DNA from: an uncultured Opitutia bacterium
GTDB lineage: Bacteria; Verrucomicrobiota; Verrucomicrobiia; Opitutales; Opitutaceae
Length of the DNA stretch: 64,000 nucleotides
Assembly: GCA_903859715.1 (NCBI GenBank)
Contig: CAIONS010000068.1
Span: 62,001 to 126,000, forward strand
Direction of reading: 5' to 3'
Shown here: positions 50,738 through 59,938 of the stretch, in pieces
Layout: every line of letters starts with the position of its first letter
How positions within the stretch are numbered: position 1 is the first letter of the stretch
The notes under the pieces: model-generated
Seen by the model: only the letters and a program-made list of their open reading frames with translations
Database searches by the model: none
What the model was told of the DNA's origin: nothing
Made by a program: the position numbers and the translations under genes

Positions 50738-52654
50738 ATGAGTGCATCAACGTCCACTGTTGCCCCCGAACCGCCACGCCCGTGGCCGGGCCGGGCTTGG
50801 CCGCCCCTGCTGATCGTGGCGGCCGGCGGGGCCGCTTATGCCAACAGTTTTTCCGGGCCGCTGGTGCTGGATGATCTCAACTCCATCGGGGTGAATCCCA
50901 CGATCCGGCATTGGGGCACGGCGCTGGCGCCGGTGATTGGGACGACGGTGGGCGGCCGACCCATCCTGAACCTGTCGCTGGCGATCAATTATGCGATCAG
51001 TGGAACGGAGGTGTGGAGTTATCACGTGCTCAACCTGGTGATTCATCTTTTGGCCGGGTTGACGCTCTTCGGGATCGTGCGGCGCACGCTGGCAGGAAGG
51101 GCGGGCCGGACCGCGATTCTGATCGCCAGCTTCGTCGCCCTCCTCTGGATGCTCCATCCGTTGCAAACCGAGTCGGTGACTTACATCATCCAGCGGGCGG
51201 AGTCGCTCATGGGTCTGTTTTATCTGCTCACCTTGTACTGTTTTATCCGCGGGGCGCAGGCGGATCGCACGCACAGCCACGGTTGGTATGCGCTCTCGTG
51301 GACCACCTGTCTCCTCGGCATGGGCACCAAGGAAGTCATGGTTTCCGCGCCGGTGATCGTACTGCTGTACGACCGCACCTTCCTCGCCGGCAGTTTTCGG
51401 GCCGCGCTCCGGAATAACTGGGGCGTCTATGCGGGATTGGCCGCCACGTGGCTCGTGCTGCCATTCCTGGTCCTTTCCACGCATGGCCGAACCGGGAGCG
51501 CTGGCTTTGCCAGCGGTGTTTCCGGGTGGAGCTACGCGCTGACGCAATTTCCGGCCATCGTGCACTATCTGCGGCTCTGCCTCTGGCCGCACCCACTGAT
51601 CTTCGATTACGGTGCCGCACTCACGCTCGATCCGTCGGGCGTGCTGCCATCCGCGCTCGTGATCATCACCCTGCTCACGGCGACCGTCTGGGCACTGGTC
51701 AGGCACCCGGCGCTGGGATTCCTCGGGGCCTGTTTTTTCGCGATCCTCGCCCCGAGCTCCAGTATCGTGCCTGTGGCGACCCAGACGATGGCCGAGCACC
51801 GGATGTACCTGCCGCTGATTCCGGTGATGGTCTTGGTCGTGCTGGGTCTGCACCGCGGGCTGGGGCGCGCCGCCGGGCCGGTGCTGCTGGTTATCGCCCT
51901 GATTTTAGGCGGACTAACTTTTTCGAGAAACCGGGTTTATCACACCGCGGAAGCGCTCTGGAGTGATACGGTGGCGCAGCGTCCGGGCAATGAACGTGCC
52001 CATAACAACCTCGCTTATTTCCTGCTCGAGGCGGGGCAGGACCAGGCCGGGATCGAACATTATGAGACGGCCCTGCGCCTGAATCCCGGCTACGTAGACG
52101 CTCAGTTCAACCTGGCGAATGTTTTGGCGACGATCCCCAGCCGGTCGAATGAGGCGATCGCCCATTACGAAGCCGCGCTGCGCCTGAACCCGCAGTTTTT
52201 CCAGGCGCACGACCGTTTGGGCAATGCCCTGCTGGCGGCCGGCCGGCCGGCCGAGGCCATCCCGCACTATGAGGAGGCCTTGCGCTTGAATCCAAATTTG
52301 GCCGAGGCCAATTACAACCTGGGCAATGCCCTCGAGCAGGTTCCCGGCAGGTTGAATGACGCCATCCTGCACTTTGCGGCCGCGGTGCGGCTGAAGCCGG
52401 ATTTTATCGAGGCGGGAAACAACCTGGGCAATGCCCTGAGCGCCGTGGACCGCGTGCCCGAGGCGATTGCGCAATTCGAAGCGGTGCTGCGGCTGAAGCC
52501 GGATCTGATTCCCGTTCAATTCAATCTGGCGCTGGCCCTGGTGAAAGCCGGCCGGGTGCAGGAAGCGGCCGGCCACCTCAGGACAGTCCTGCAACTGCAG
52601 CCGGACAATGCCGAGGCGAGGAAGCTGCTGGCCAATATTTCCGGGGGAGACTGA
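50738..52654 (+). CDS. Multi-pass membrane protein with TPR tail (TMTC-like)
   Basis: A 638-aa protein. Residues about 24-400 hold some ten transmembrane helices with the loop YANSFSGPLVLDDLNSI and LLWMLHPLQTESVTYIIQRA, as in TMTC/DUF1736 and PMT-type glycosyltransferase relatives. Residues about 410-635 hold roughly six TPR units (NNLAYFLLEAGQDQAGIEHY, LGNALLAAGRPAEAIPHYEE). Eukaryotic TMTC proteins are O-mannosyltransferases, so a role in protein glycosylation is possible but unproven. Convergent with the LMF1-Sel1 gene. Confidence 0.88.
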   Translation: MSASTSTVAPEPPRPWPGRAWPPLLIVAAGGAAYANSFSGPLVLDDLNSIGVNPTIRHWGTALAPVIGTTVGGRPILNLSLAINYAISGTEVWSYHVLNLVIHLLAGLTLFGIVRRTLAGRAGRTAILIASFVALLWMLHPLQTESVTYIIQRAESLMGLFYLLTLYCFIRGAQADRTHSHGWYALSWTTCLLGMGTKEVMVSAPVIVLLYDRTFLAGSFRAALRNNWGVYAGLAATWLVLPFLVLSTHGRTGSAGFASGVSGWSYALTQFPAIVHYLRLCLWPHPLIFDYGAALTLDPSGVLPSALVIITLLTATVWALVRHPALGFLGACFFAILAPSSSIVPVATQTMAEHRMYLPLIPVMVLVVLGLHRGLGRAAGPVLLVIALILGGLTFSRNRVYHTAEALWSDTVAQRPGNERAHNNLAYFLLEAGQDQAGIEHYETALRLNPGYVDAQFNLANVLATIPSRSNEAIAHYEAALRLNPQFFQAHDRLGNALLAAGRPAEAIPHYEEALRLNPNLAEANYNLGNALEQVPGRLNDAILHFAAAVRLKPDFIEAGNNLGNALSAVDRVPEAIAQFEAVLRLKPDLIPVQFNLALALVKAGRVQEAAGHLRTVLQLQPDNAEARKLLANISGGD

Positions 52655-52718
52655 ACGCTCCAAGAACCCAGCGGGGTGAGGACAACTCTTTCCACCTTTA
52701 GATCCGCTTTCGGCGGAA

Positions 52719-54896
52719 TCACCGGGATTTTTTCCAGGCCGCGATTTCCGTCGCCAGAGCCCGGGCTTTTTGGCGCGCGGCAGAAACCAGGTCGGCGCTG
52801 AGCTGCGGTTCCAGCGCAGCCAGATTCGCAGCGGCATCGTGGTCGCCTGACGCGGCTGCGAGATTAAGCCAGGCCAGGCCCTCGAGAAAGTCCTTCGCCG
52901 CGCCGCGATCCGTGACCAATAACTGGCCGAGGCTGGACTGGGCATCGACATCACCCTGTTCGGCGGCGCGGCGAAACCACCGGGCGGCCTCCGCGGGATC
53001 CTTGGGCACGCCATCGCCCTCGGCGTAGATCACGCCGAGATTAAACTGGGCATCGATCATGCCCTGCCCGGCGGCCTTGCGGTACCACCTCGCGGCTTCC
53101 GCATGATCCGGCGGCACGCCGTCGCCGCCGGCATAAATCACTGCGAGATTGAACTGGGCCGCAGCCAGTCCTTGCTCAGCGGCCTTGCGGTACCATTTCG
53201 CGGCCTCCGCGCTGTCTTTGGGCAGGTCCTCACCACCGTGGGCATAGAGGAATGCCAGATGATTCTGGGCTTCAGCATCGCCTCCCTCGGCCCTCAGCCG
53301 CGCTTCATCCAGGGCGGAAGTCGCCTCCCCGATCTGGCCTTGCGCGTTCACATACATGACCGGCTGATAGAGGCCGCCGGACTCCTTGCGCCAGTACTGC
53401 CCGGTCTTCCGATACGTGGCGAAGTCAGTGAAGCTCATCCGATAAACCGGCATCCGGATCATGGTGGCCGGCCGGTCGGGAAACGGATCGCTTTGGAACA
53501 GCCGCAGGATGTCCGGATCCCGCAGCAGCAGATGGGCCGCGACAATTCCAAACAACGGAGAGGGTGGGTCGCTGTAACCCGCGATCTGGAGGGCGGCCTC
53601 AAACCGGACATAGCGCGGCGCAATGACGGGGCTGAGCTGATCCAGCCGCTGCGGCTGGTAGCGGAAGGGATAGAGGCGCCAGGTCTTGCCGCCGTCATTC
53701 GAGCCTTCGAACTCGACGGCATAGCGATTCGACGGCGTGCCTGCGAACAGCGTGAAGGAGTTGAAGCTGCGAAAGTCCCAGAAGACGGTTTTGAAAGGCC
53801 GGGCGAGGGCGTAGGGAAAACCTTCCACCGGCATCCCGCAGTTGATCGCGAAGAACAGCACCGTCAGCCCGAAATAAGTCCAGAGCGCGATATGCCAGCC
53901 ATGGTGCCGCCACGTCCCGTCGGTCGGCGTCGCCGGGCCCGGTGCGGGCGGTGTCGACCAGCGACCCAGCCCGGGCCACGGGAATTTCCGGGCGGCCGCG
54001 GCGAGCATCTGGTCGTCGAGGAGCGTGAGGCCCAGCACGAAGGCGCCCACGTTGAGCCAGCCGAAATTGTTCGTGAGCTCGATGCCGCCCTGGAACACGG
54101 TCCAGGCCCCGAGGGCAAACCAGCGTCCGCGCCGGCCGGCGAACACCGCCAGGAGCGGGGCCGCGATTTCCGCGACGAAGGTGAGGACGATTTCAAAGAT
54201 ATGGTAGGCCTGCGGCAGCTGGTGGTCCAGGTAGCTGAGGACCGTGGGAAAGGGCGTGGTCTCATACATGGCATCCATCGCCGTGAAATTCCGCCAATGC
54301 GGATCGCCGCCGAGGAGCTTCATGATCCCGGCCTCGAACATCAGGCGGAACAGCATCCAGCGCACCATGAAGACGGCGAGGGGCAGGGGCGGTGATTTCG
54401 ATCCCAACCCGGGCCGCGCCCCGGCGGGCGCAAACGCAATGGCGACCAGCGCCAGCTCGAGCATCACGCGATCAGGCTGGGTCTCGGAAAACGCGCGCCA
54501 CGTCGTCACGAAGGACAGGAAGATTGACCAGCAGACGAAGAGCGCGATCCGCGGCCAGCGATTGAGGACCAGCATCACGGCCGCAGCCAGGCCGCACCAC
54601 CCGAGCACGGTGATCATGCCGTTGCTGCCGCTGATCCAGAACAGGCTCGGCGCCCGCAGGAACGCCACGAGGGCATTTGGGTGGGCATCCCGCAATTGGG
54701 CCAGCAATCCGTTGACCGGAGTCAGGCCATGCGGACCAATCAACGCGCCGCCATCGGCAATGATGCCCGCAAAGATGATGAGGTAGATCGCGCCAATCGC
54801 GCGCAGGACGAGCCACCGCGGCCACAGATAGGTCGCGTCGCCACCCAGTGCGGCAAAATCCTTCAGACGACGCCAGGCACCGCTCACTGCATGCAT
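52719..54896 (-). CDS. Lipase maturation factor-like membrane protein fused to Sel1 repeats
   Basis: A 725-aa fusion. Residues about 1-540 match the LMF1 family: DATYLWPRWLVLRAIGAIYL, RWMLFRLMFEAGIMKLLGGD, HWRNFTAMDAMYETTPFPTV, NNFGWLNVGAF, and the soluble part with FWDFRSFNSFT and DPPSPLFGIVAAHLLLRDPD. About eight membrane helices are present. Residues about 565-705 are four to five Sel1 repeats (AEAAKWYRKAAEQGLAAAQF), a helical scaffold for protein contacts. LMF1 helps fold secreted lipases in animals; the bacterial role is unknown. Confidence 0.9.
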   Translation of the reverse strand: MHAVSGAWRRLKDFAALGGDATYLWPRWLVLRAIGAIYLIIFAGIIADGGALIGPHGLTPVNGLLAQLRDAHPNALVAFLRAPSLFWISGSNGMITVLGWCGLAAAVMLVLNRWPRIALFVCWSIFLSFVTTWRAFSETQPDRVMLELALVAIAFAPAGARPGLGSKSPPLPLAVFMVRWMLFRLMFEAGIMKLLGGDPHWRNFTAMDAMYETTPFPTVLSYLDHQLPQAYHIFEIVLTFVAEIAAPLLAVFAGRRGRWFALGAWTVFQGGIELTNNFGWLNVGAFVLGLTLLDDQMLAAAARKFPWPGLGRWSTPPAPGPATPTDGTWRHHGWHIALWTYFGLTVLFFAINCGMPVEGFPYALARPFKTVFWDFRSFNSFTLFAGTPSNRYAVEFEGSNDGGKTWRLYPFRYQPQRLDQLSPVIAPRYVRFEAALQIAGYSDPPSPLFGIVAAHLLLRDPDILRLFQSDPFPDRPATMIRMPVYRMSFTDFATYRKTGQYWRKESGGLYQPVMYVNAQGQIGEATSALDEARLRAEGGDAEAQNHLAFLYAHGGEDLPKDSAEAAKWYRKAAEQGLAAAQFNLAVIYAGGDGVPPDHAEAARWYRKAAGQGMIDAQFNLGVIYAEGDGVPKDPAEAARWFRRAAEQGDVDAQSSLGQLLVTDRGAAKDFLEGLAWLNLAAASGDHDAAANLAALEPQLSADLVSAARQKARALATEIAAWKKSR

Positions 54897-55076
54897 GGGA
54901 GGAGGATCAATGCGGGGTGGGTTAAGGGTGAAGTTGGGGCCAAGCTATCCTTGGGACGTCACCGATCACCAAATCAACTCTTCGTTTAACGTCTATCATG
55001 TAACGAGGGAGGACGGCGTGGGAAGTCCCGCCCGCGGGATTGCACCGCGCCGGGCATTCATTTCTGCTGACGGTCC

Positions 55077-56003
55077 ATGCAACCCACGCTTCTCGTCCTC
55101 GCCGCCGGCATGGGCTCGCGCTACGGCGGGCTCAAGCAGATCGATCCGGTCGGTCCCAGCGGAGAGACCGTGCTCGACTACGCCGTGTTCGACGCGCTGC
55201 GCGCGGAGTTCGGCCGTGTGGTGTTTGTCATCCGGCGGGACTTTGAGGCGGTGTTCCGGGCGCAGATCGGGGCCAAATACGCCGATCGTATCGCGGTGGA
55301 CTACGTTTTCCAGTCGCCTGATGCCCTGCCGGCCGGCTGTTCGCCGCCGGTCGGGCGCGAAAAACCCTGGGGCACGGGTCATGCGGTGTGGTGCGCGCGC
55401 GAAGCGGTGCGCGAGCCGTTCGCGGTGATCAACGCCGATGATTTCTACGGGGCGGATTCGTTCGCGCAGCTGGCGAAATTTCTCACCGGCCCGGCGGCGA
55501 GCCCGCGGGGATTCGATCCCATGTCGGGACACCCGACACCGCGCTCGATGGCGGCCCGGTTCGCGATGGTCGGCTTCACCCTGGCCAACACCCTGTCTGA
55601 GCACGGAGCCGTGGCGCGCGGCCAATGCGTGACCGGGCTGGGCGGCCAGCTTGAGTCCATCACTGAGCGGACGGGCATTCGCGCTGCGGACGTCGGCCCG
55701 GGACGCCCGTACACGGGCAATGAAACCGTTTCGATGAACTGCTGGGGTTTTACGCCGGCGCTGTTCGCGGGCCTGGACCGGCAGCTGCAGGAATTTTTCG
55801 CGGCGCGGGGCCAGGATCCGAAGGCGGAGTTTTATCTGCCGGCGGCGGTGTCCGAGATGATCACGCGCCATGAGGCGGTCGTGAAGGTGCTGCCGACGGG
55901 CAGTGCGTGGTTCGGTGTGACATACCGCGAGGACAAGCCGCGGGTCGTCGCTGCGATCGCGGAGCTGGTGCGCATGGGAAAGTATCCTGCGAAGCTCTTT
56001 TGA
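55077..56003 (+). CDS. Sugar nucleotidyltransferase-like protein
   Basis: A 308-aa protein with the nucleotidyltransferase fold. The nucleotide-binding N-terminus is LLVLAAGMGSRYGGLKQIDP, and the metal Asp pair lies in FAVINADDFYG. Its pattern (GGLKQIDPVGPSGETVLDYA) matches a group often found beside NahK-like sugar kinases and may turn sugar-1-phosphates into NDP-sugars, although the group is not well characterised. The kinase gene follows after the GH116 gene, so the three may form one salvage route (inference). Confidence 0.88.
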   Translation: MQPTLLVLAAGMGSRYGGLKQIDPVGPSGETVLDYAVFDALRAEFGRVVFVIRRDFEAVFRAQIGAKYADRIAVDYVFQSPDALPAGCSPPVGREKPWGTGHAVWCAREAVREPFAVINADDFYGADSFAQLAKFLTGPAASPRGFDPMSGHPTPRSMAARFAMVGFTLANTLSEHGAVARGQCVTGLGGQLESITERTGIRAADVGPGRPYTGNETVSMNCWGFTPALFAGLDRQLQEFFAARGQDPKAEFYLPAAVSEMITRHEAVVKVLPTGSAWFGVTYREDKPRVVAAIAELVRMGKYPAKLF

Positions 56004-56031
56004 CGGGCACCCGGATCGGAACCGGAAGGTT

Positions 56032-56208
56032 GGCCACAAAGAGGCGCAAGGACTCGAAGGCTCCGGATCGAATCTCCCGCGCGCCTATAGGCGCAATGAA
56101 GTCTCCTTCGCAGCCCCGCTCACTTGTGCCTCTTGTGGCCACCCTCCAGGATGGAAATTTTGCGAGGCTCGGAAAATCCGTGATAATCCCTGAAATCCGT
56201 GGTTAAAA
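56032..56208. repeat. Family F-like palindrome followed by a family E half
   Basis: TGGCCACAAAGAGGCGCAAG pairs with CTTGTGCCTCTTGTGGCCA at 56123-56141, around about 70 bases. A lone family E right end (GAAATCCGTGGTTAAAAA) follows at 56190-56207. Together they fill most of the gap between the nucleotidyltransferase and GH116 genes. Confidence 0.7.
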
Positions 56209-56252
56209 ATCCGGACGTCTGATTGCGGCTTCGCCGCGTTCCTCCCTTCGCG

Positions 56253-58814
56253 GTGAAAAACTCCCCCACTTCCTGGCCGGTCCTCAAGTCGTACAGCGGC
56301 GAACATCTCACCCGGATCGCGCTGCCGGTCGGCGGCATCGGCACGGGAACCGTTTCGCTCTGCGGCTGGGGCGCGTGGCGGCACTGGGAGCTGATGAACC
56401 GGCCGGCGAAAGGGTTTAATCCCGCGGGCCAGGCTGGGGCCGGCGGATTTTTTGCGGTGCGCGCGGCGAGGCGAGGCGAGGCGGTGGTCACGCGGCTGCT
56501 GGAAGGGCCGTTGCCAGTGGCGGAGTGGGAGGGAGACGAGGGTTCGCCGGCCCGCCATGCGGGTCTGCCGCGGTTCCGGCGGTGCACGTTTCGCGCGGCT
56601 TATCCGCTGGCGCAGGTCGAGCTGGCTGACGACGCGATGCCGGTGACGGCGGTGTTGCAGGCGTTCAATCCGCTGATCCCCGGCGACACGGCGCGCAGCA
56701 GCCTGCCGGTCGCGCTGGTGCGGGTAATCCTGCGCAATCCCTCGCGGGCGCCGGTGGCGGCCTCGGTGAGCGCGGTGCTGCCCAACTTCATCGGCAACGA
56801 CGGCTTCGCCCTGAAGCTGGATGAGTTCCGCGGAAAAATGGCCTCGACCGGGTCCGCGGGCAACCGCAACGCCTGGCGCGAGGATGGCGGCCTGCGCGGC
56901 GTCGAGCTCATGTCCGAGGGCGTGGCCCGGACCCACGCTGCATGGGGCACGATGGCCCTGGCCACCACGGCACGGCGCGGCGTGACGCATCGCACGGCTT
57001 GGGCGGACTACGGGTGGAACGATGCGCTGCTCGATTTCTGGGACGATTTCTCGGCGGACGGAAAACTGGAGCCGCGTACGGCGAAGACCGACACGCCCAC
57101 GGCCTCGCTCGCGGTGGCGGTGGAAATTCCGCCCATGGGTGAGCGGACCGTGGAATTTGTCATGGCATGGCATTTTCCCAACCGGGAAAACTGGGGTCAC
57201 GGGCCGATGCATGTGTCGTCGATCGTGGGCAACCATTACGCGACCCAGTTCGGTGATGCGTGGGCGGCGGCCGAGCAGGCCGCGCAGCAGTGGCCGGGAC
57301 TGGAGCGCGACACGGTGGCCTTTGTGCGGGGTGTGGCGGAATGCGACCTGCCGCCGGAAGTGCGCGAGGCGGCCCTGTTCAATTTGTCGACGCTGCGCTC
57401 GCAGACCTGCTTCCGCACCGCGGACGGCCGGTTCTTCGGCTGGGAAGGCTGCTTCGACCGGCAGGGTAGCTGCCACGGGAACTGCACGCATGTGTGGAAT
57501 TACGAGCACGCCACGGCGAATCTGTTTCCCGACCTGGCGCGGTCGATGCGCGAGACGGAGTTCTCGGAGTACGCGATGCAGGCCGACGGCCTCATGACCT
57601 TCCGCGTGCCGCTGCCGCTGCGGCCGGTGTCGGGTCCGGTGTACGCGGCCGCGGACGGCCAAATGGGCTGCCTGCTGAAGCTGCACCGGGAGTGGCGGAT
57701 CTCGGGCGACACGGTGTGGCTGCGCGGATTGTGGCCGCGCGCGCGGGCCGCGCTGGAATTCGCGTGGCTGCCGGGCGGCTGGGATGCGGACGGTGACGGC
57801 GTGATGGAGGGCGTGCAGCACAACACGATGGACGTGGAGTATTTCGGCCCGAACCCGCAGATGGCGTCCTGGTATCTCGGCGCGCTCCGCGCGGCGGAAG
57901 AGATGGCTTTGGCGCTGGGGGAAAAGAAGTTTGCGGCGAAGTGCCGCGGGCTGTTTGAACGCGGACGGGCGTGGGTCGATGCGAACCTGTTCAACGACGA
58001 TTATTACGAACACCAGATCCGGCCGGCCGGCACTTGGGACCAGGTCCGGCCCGGGCTGGTGATCGGGCCGGAGAACAAGAATCCCGCGGCGCCCGACTAC
58101 CAACTCGGCGCCGGCTGCCTGATCGACCAGCTGGCGGGGCAGGTGAACGCGCACTTTGAAGGGCTTGGCCACCTGCTCGATCCGGAACACGAGCGCGAGG
58201 CGCTGCGCGCCGTGCTCACGCATAACCGCCGGCGCGGATTCGAGGCGCACTTCAACCACATGCGTAGCTATGTGCTGGGCGACGAGACGGCGCTGCTCAT
58301 GGCCTCGTACCCGCGCGGCCGGCGGCCGGTGCGGCCGTTTCCCTATTACACGGAGGTGATGACCGGGTTTGAATACTGCGTGGCGCTGCACCTCGCGCAG
58401 GAAGGCATGGTCCGCGATGCGCTGAAGGTGGTGCGCGATATCCGCGCGCGCTATGACGGCCGCAAGCGCAACCCCTTCGACGAAGCCGAGTGCGGTCACC
58501 ATTACGCCCGCGCGCTCAACAGCTGGGGGCTCATTGCGGCCCTGACCGGGTTTCACTATTCCGCACTGACCGCGACGCTGACCCTGGCTCCGGCCCCGCG
58601 GCGCGTCCGCTGGTTCTGGTCGAGCGGCACCGCCTGGGGCACGGTCGAGCTGGCGCCCACGCGCCTGCGCACGAAAGTCACGCTTATCTGCACCGGCGGC
58701 CGGCTGAATCTCCGGCGGCTCGAGCTGACCGGATTCGGGGCTCACGAATTTAAAACCGAGAAAACACTCGCGCCGGGCCGCTCGCTCACGATTGAAATAG
58801 CGCCCGCCGCATGA
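56253..58814 (+). CDS. Glycoside hydrolase family 116 protein (GBA2-like)
   Basis: An 853-aa protein with the N-terminal beta-sandwich and the catalytic (alpha/alpha)6 domain of GH116. The N-terminus has RIALPVGGIGTGTVSLCGWG. The nucleophile region is HVWNYEHATANLFPDLARSM and the acid/base region EGVQHNTMDVEYFGPNPQMA, the hallmark pair. Substrates in the family are beta-glucosides, beta-xylosides and beta-N-acetylglucosaminides. No signal peptide is evident with GTG 56253; the next kinase and deacetylase genes favour an N-acetylhexosamine substrate (inference). The stop overlaps the kinase start by 4 bases. Confidence 0.92.
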   Translation: MKNSPTSWPVLKSYSGEHLTRIALPVGGIGTGTVSLCGWGAWRHWELMNRPAKGFNPAGQAGAGGFFAVRAARRGEAVVTRLLEGPLPVAEWEGDEGSPARHAGLPRFRRCTFRAAYPLAQVELADDAMPVTAVLQAFNPLIPGDTARSSLPVALVRVILRNPSRAPVAASVSAVLPNFIGNDGFALKLDEFRGKMASTGSAGNRNAWREDGGLRGVELMSEGVARTHAAWGTMALATTARRGVTHRTAWADYGWNDALLDFWDDFSADGKLEPRTAKTDTPTASLAVAVEIPPMGERTVEFVMAWHFPNRENWGHGPMHVSSIVGNHYATQFGDAWAAAEQAAQQWPGLERDTVAFVRGVAECDLPPEVREAALFNLSTLRSQTCFRTADGRFFGWEGCFDRQGSCHGNCTHVWNYEHATANLFPDLARSMRETEFSEYAMQADGLMTFRVPLPLRPVSGPVYAAADGQMGCLLKLHREWRISGDTVWLRGLWPRARAALEFAWLPGGWDADGDGVMEGVQHNTMDVEYFGPNPQMASWYLGALRAAEEMALALGEKKFAAKCRGLFERGRAWVDANLFNDDYYEHQIRPAGTWDQVRPGLVIGPENKNPAAPDYQLGAGCLIDQLAGQVNAHFEGLGHLLDPEHEREALRAVLTHNRRRGFEAHFNHMRSYVLGDETALLMASYPRGRRPVRPFPYYTEVMTGFEYCVALHLAQEGMVRDALKVVRDIRARYDGRKRNPFDEAECGHHYARALNSWGLIAALTGFHYSALTATLTLAPAPRRVRWFWSSGTAWGTVELAPTRLRTKVTLICTGGRLNLRRLELTGFGAHEFKTEKTLAPGRSLTIEIAPAA

Positions 58815-59938
58815 GCCACGTCCCGGTCCCGCCCGAACTCCACGCCGTCATTCCCGCTTTTCCGCTGGAGGGCCGGCTGGTATCCGCCGCCCCGCACGGC
58901 AGCGGGCACATCAACGAGACCTACGCGGCAGTCTTTGCCACGGGGTCGGGTCAGCGCCGCTACATCTTCCAGAAGGTCAATCACCGCATTTTCAAGGACG
59001 TGCCGGCGCTGATGGACAACGTGCGGCGCGTGACGGCGCACGTCGCGACCAAGGTCCGCGCCACCGCGGGCGAGGCGGCGGCGGCCCGGGTGCTCACGCT
59101 GGTCCCGGCGCGCGATGGCCGGGCGTTCGCGCAGGATGCCGGCGGCGGTTTTTGGCGGGTATATGATTTTATCGAGGGCGCCCACACGGTGGACCGCGTG
59201 ACGAACGAGGCGCAGGCCCGCGAGGCGGCGGGGGCGTTTGGCGAATTCCAGGCGCAGCTGGCTGACCTGCCGGGCGGGCGGCTGCACGAGACGATTCCGA
59301 ATTTCCACCACACCCGCAGCCGCTTCGAGGCGTTGCGCCGCGCCGTGAAGGAAGACTCTGCGCAGCGCGCCGCCGGGGTGCAGGCCGAGATCGATTTCGC
59401 CTTTGCCCACGAAGCCGACAGCGACGTGCTGCTCACGCTGCTGGCGCGGGGCGAGATCTCCGAGCGGGTCACGCACAACGACACCAAGATCAACAACGTG
59501 ATGCTCGACGACACGACCGGCCGCACGGTGGCCGTGATCGATCTCGACACGATCATGCCCGGCCTGCCGCTCTATGATTTCGGCGAGATGGTCCGCACGT
59601 CCGCGAGTTCCACGATGGAGGACGATCCCAACCCGGCGAACATGCATGTGCTGCTGCCGCTTTTCCGGGCCCTGGTGGAAGGTTACCTCGGCTCGAAAGT
59701 GGGCGGCGTGCTGAATGCCGTTGAACGGGTGCACCTCGGCTTTGCCGGCCAGCTCATGACGTACGAGAACGGCGTCCGTTTTCTTACCGACTACCTGCAG
59801 GGCGACACCTACTACAAGATCAAGCATCCGCGCCACAACCTGGAGCGGTGCCGCACGCAGTTCGCGCTCGTCCAGAGCATTGCGGATGCGCAGGCTGAGA
59901 TGAGCGCGATCATCGCCGAAGTTTCCGGCCGCCCATGA
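58811..59938 (+). CDS. Aminoglycoside phosphotransferase-fold sugar kinase (NahK-like)
   Basis: A 375-aa kinase. Early residues GSGHINETYAA replace the usual glycine loop, followed by FQKVNHRIFKDVPALMDN. The catalytic loop is THNDTKINNVMLD and the metal Asp lies in VAVIDLDTIMPG. This matches N-acetylhexosamine 1-kinase relatives, which phosphorylate GlcNAc or GalNAc at C1. It would make the sugar-1-phosphate used by the nucleotidyltransferase upstream. It overlaps both neighbours by 4 bases. Confidence 0.9.
   Translation: MSHVPVPPELHAVIPAFPLEGRLVSAAPHGSGHINETYAAVFATGSGQRRYIFQKVNHRIFKDVPALMDNVRRVTAHVATKVRATAGEAAAARVLTLVPARDGRAFAQDAGGGFWRVYDFIEGAHTVDRVTNEAQAREAAGAFGEFQAQLADLPGGRLHETIPNFHHTRSRFEALRRAVKEDSAQRAAGVQAEIDFAFAHEADSDVLLTLLARGEISERVTHNDTKINNVMLDDTTGRTVAVIDLDTIMPGLPLYDFGEMVRTSASSTMEDDPNPANMHVLLPLFRALVEGYLGSKVGGVLNAVERVHLGFAGQLMTYENGVRFLTDYLQGDTYYKIKHPRHNLERCRTQFALVQSIADAQAEMSAIIAEVSGRP

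Noticed and set aside
56085-58745. 886-codon open frame antisense to GH116
   Set aside because: Shadow of the GH116 gene, running into repeat DNA at its end.
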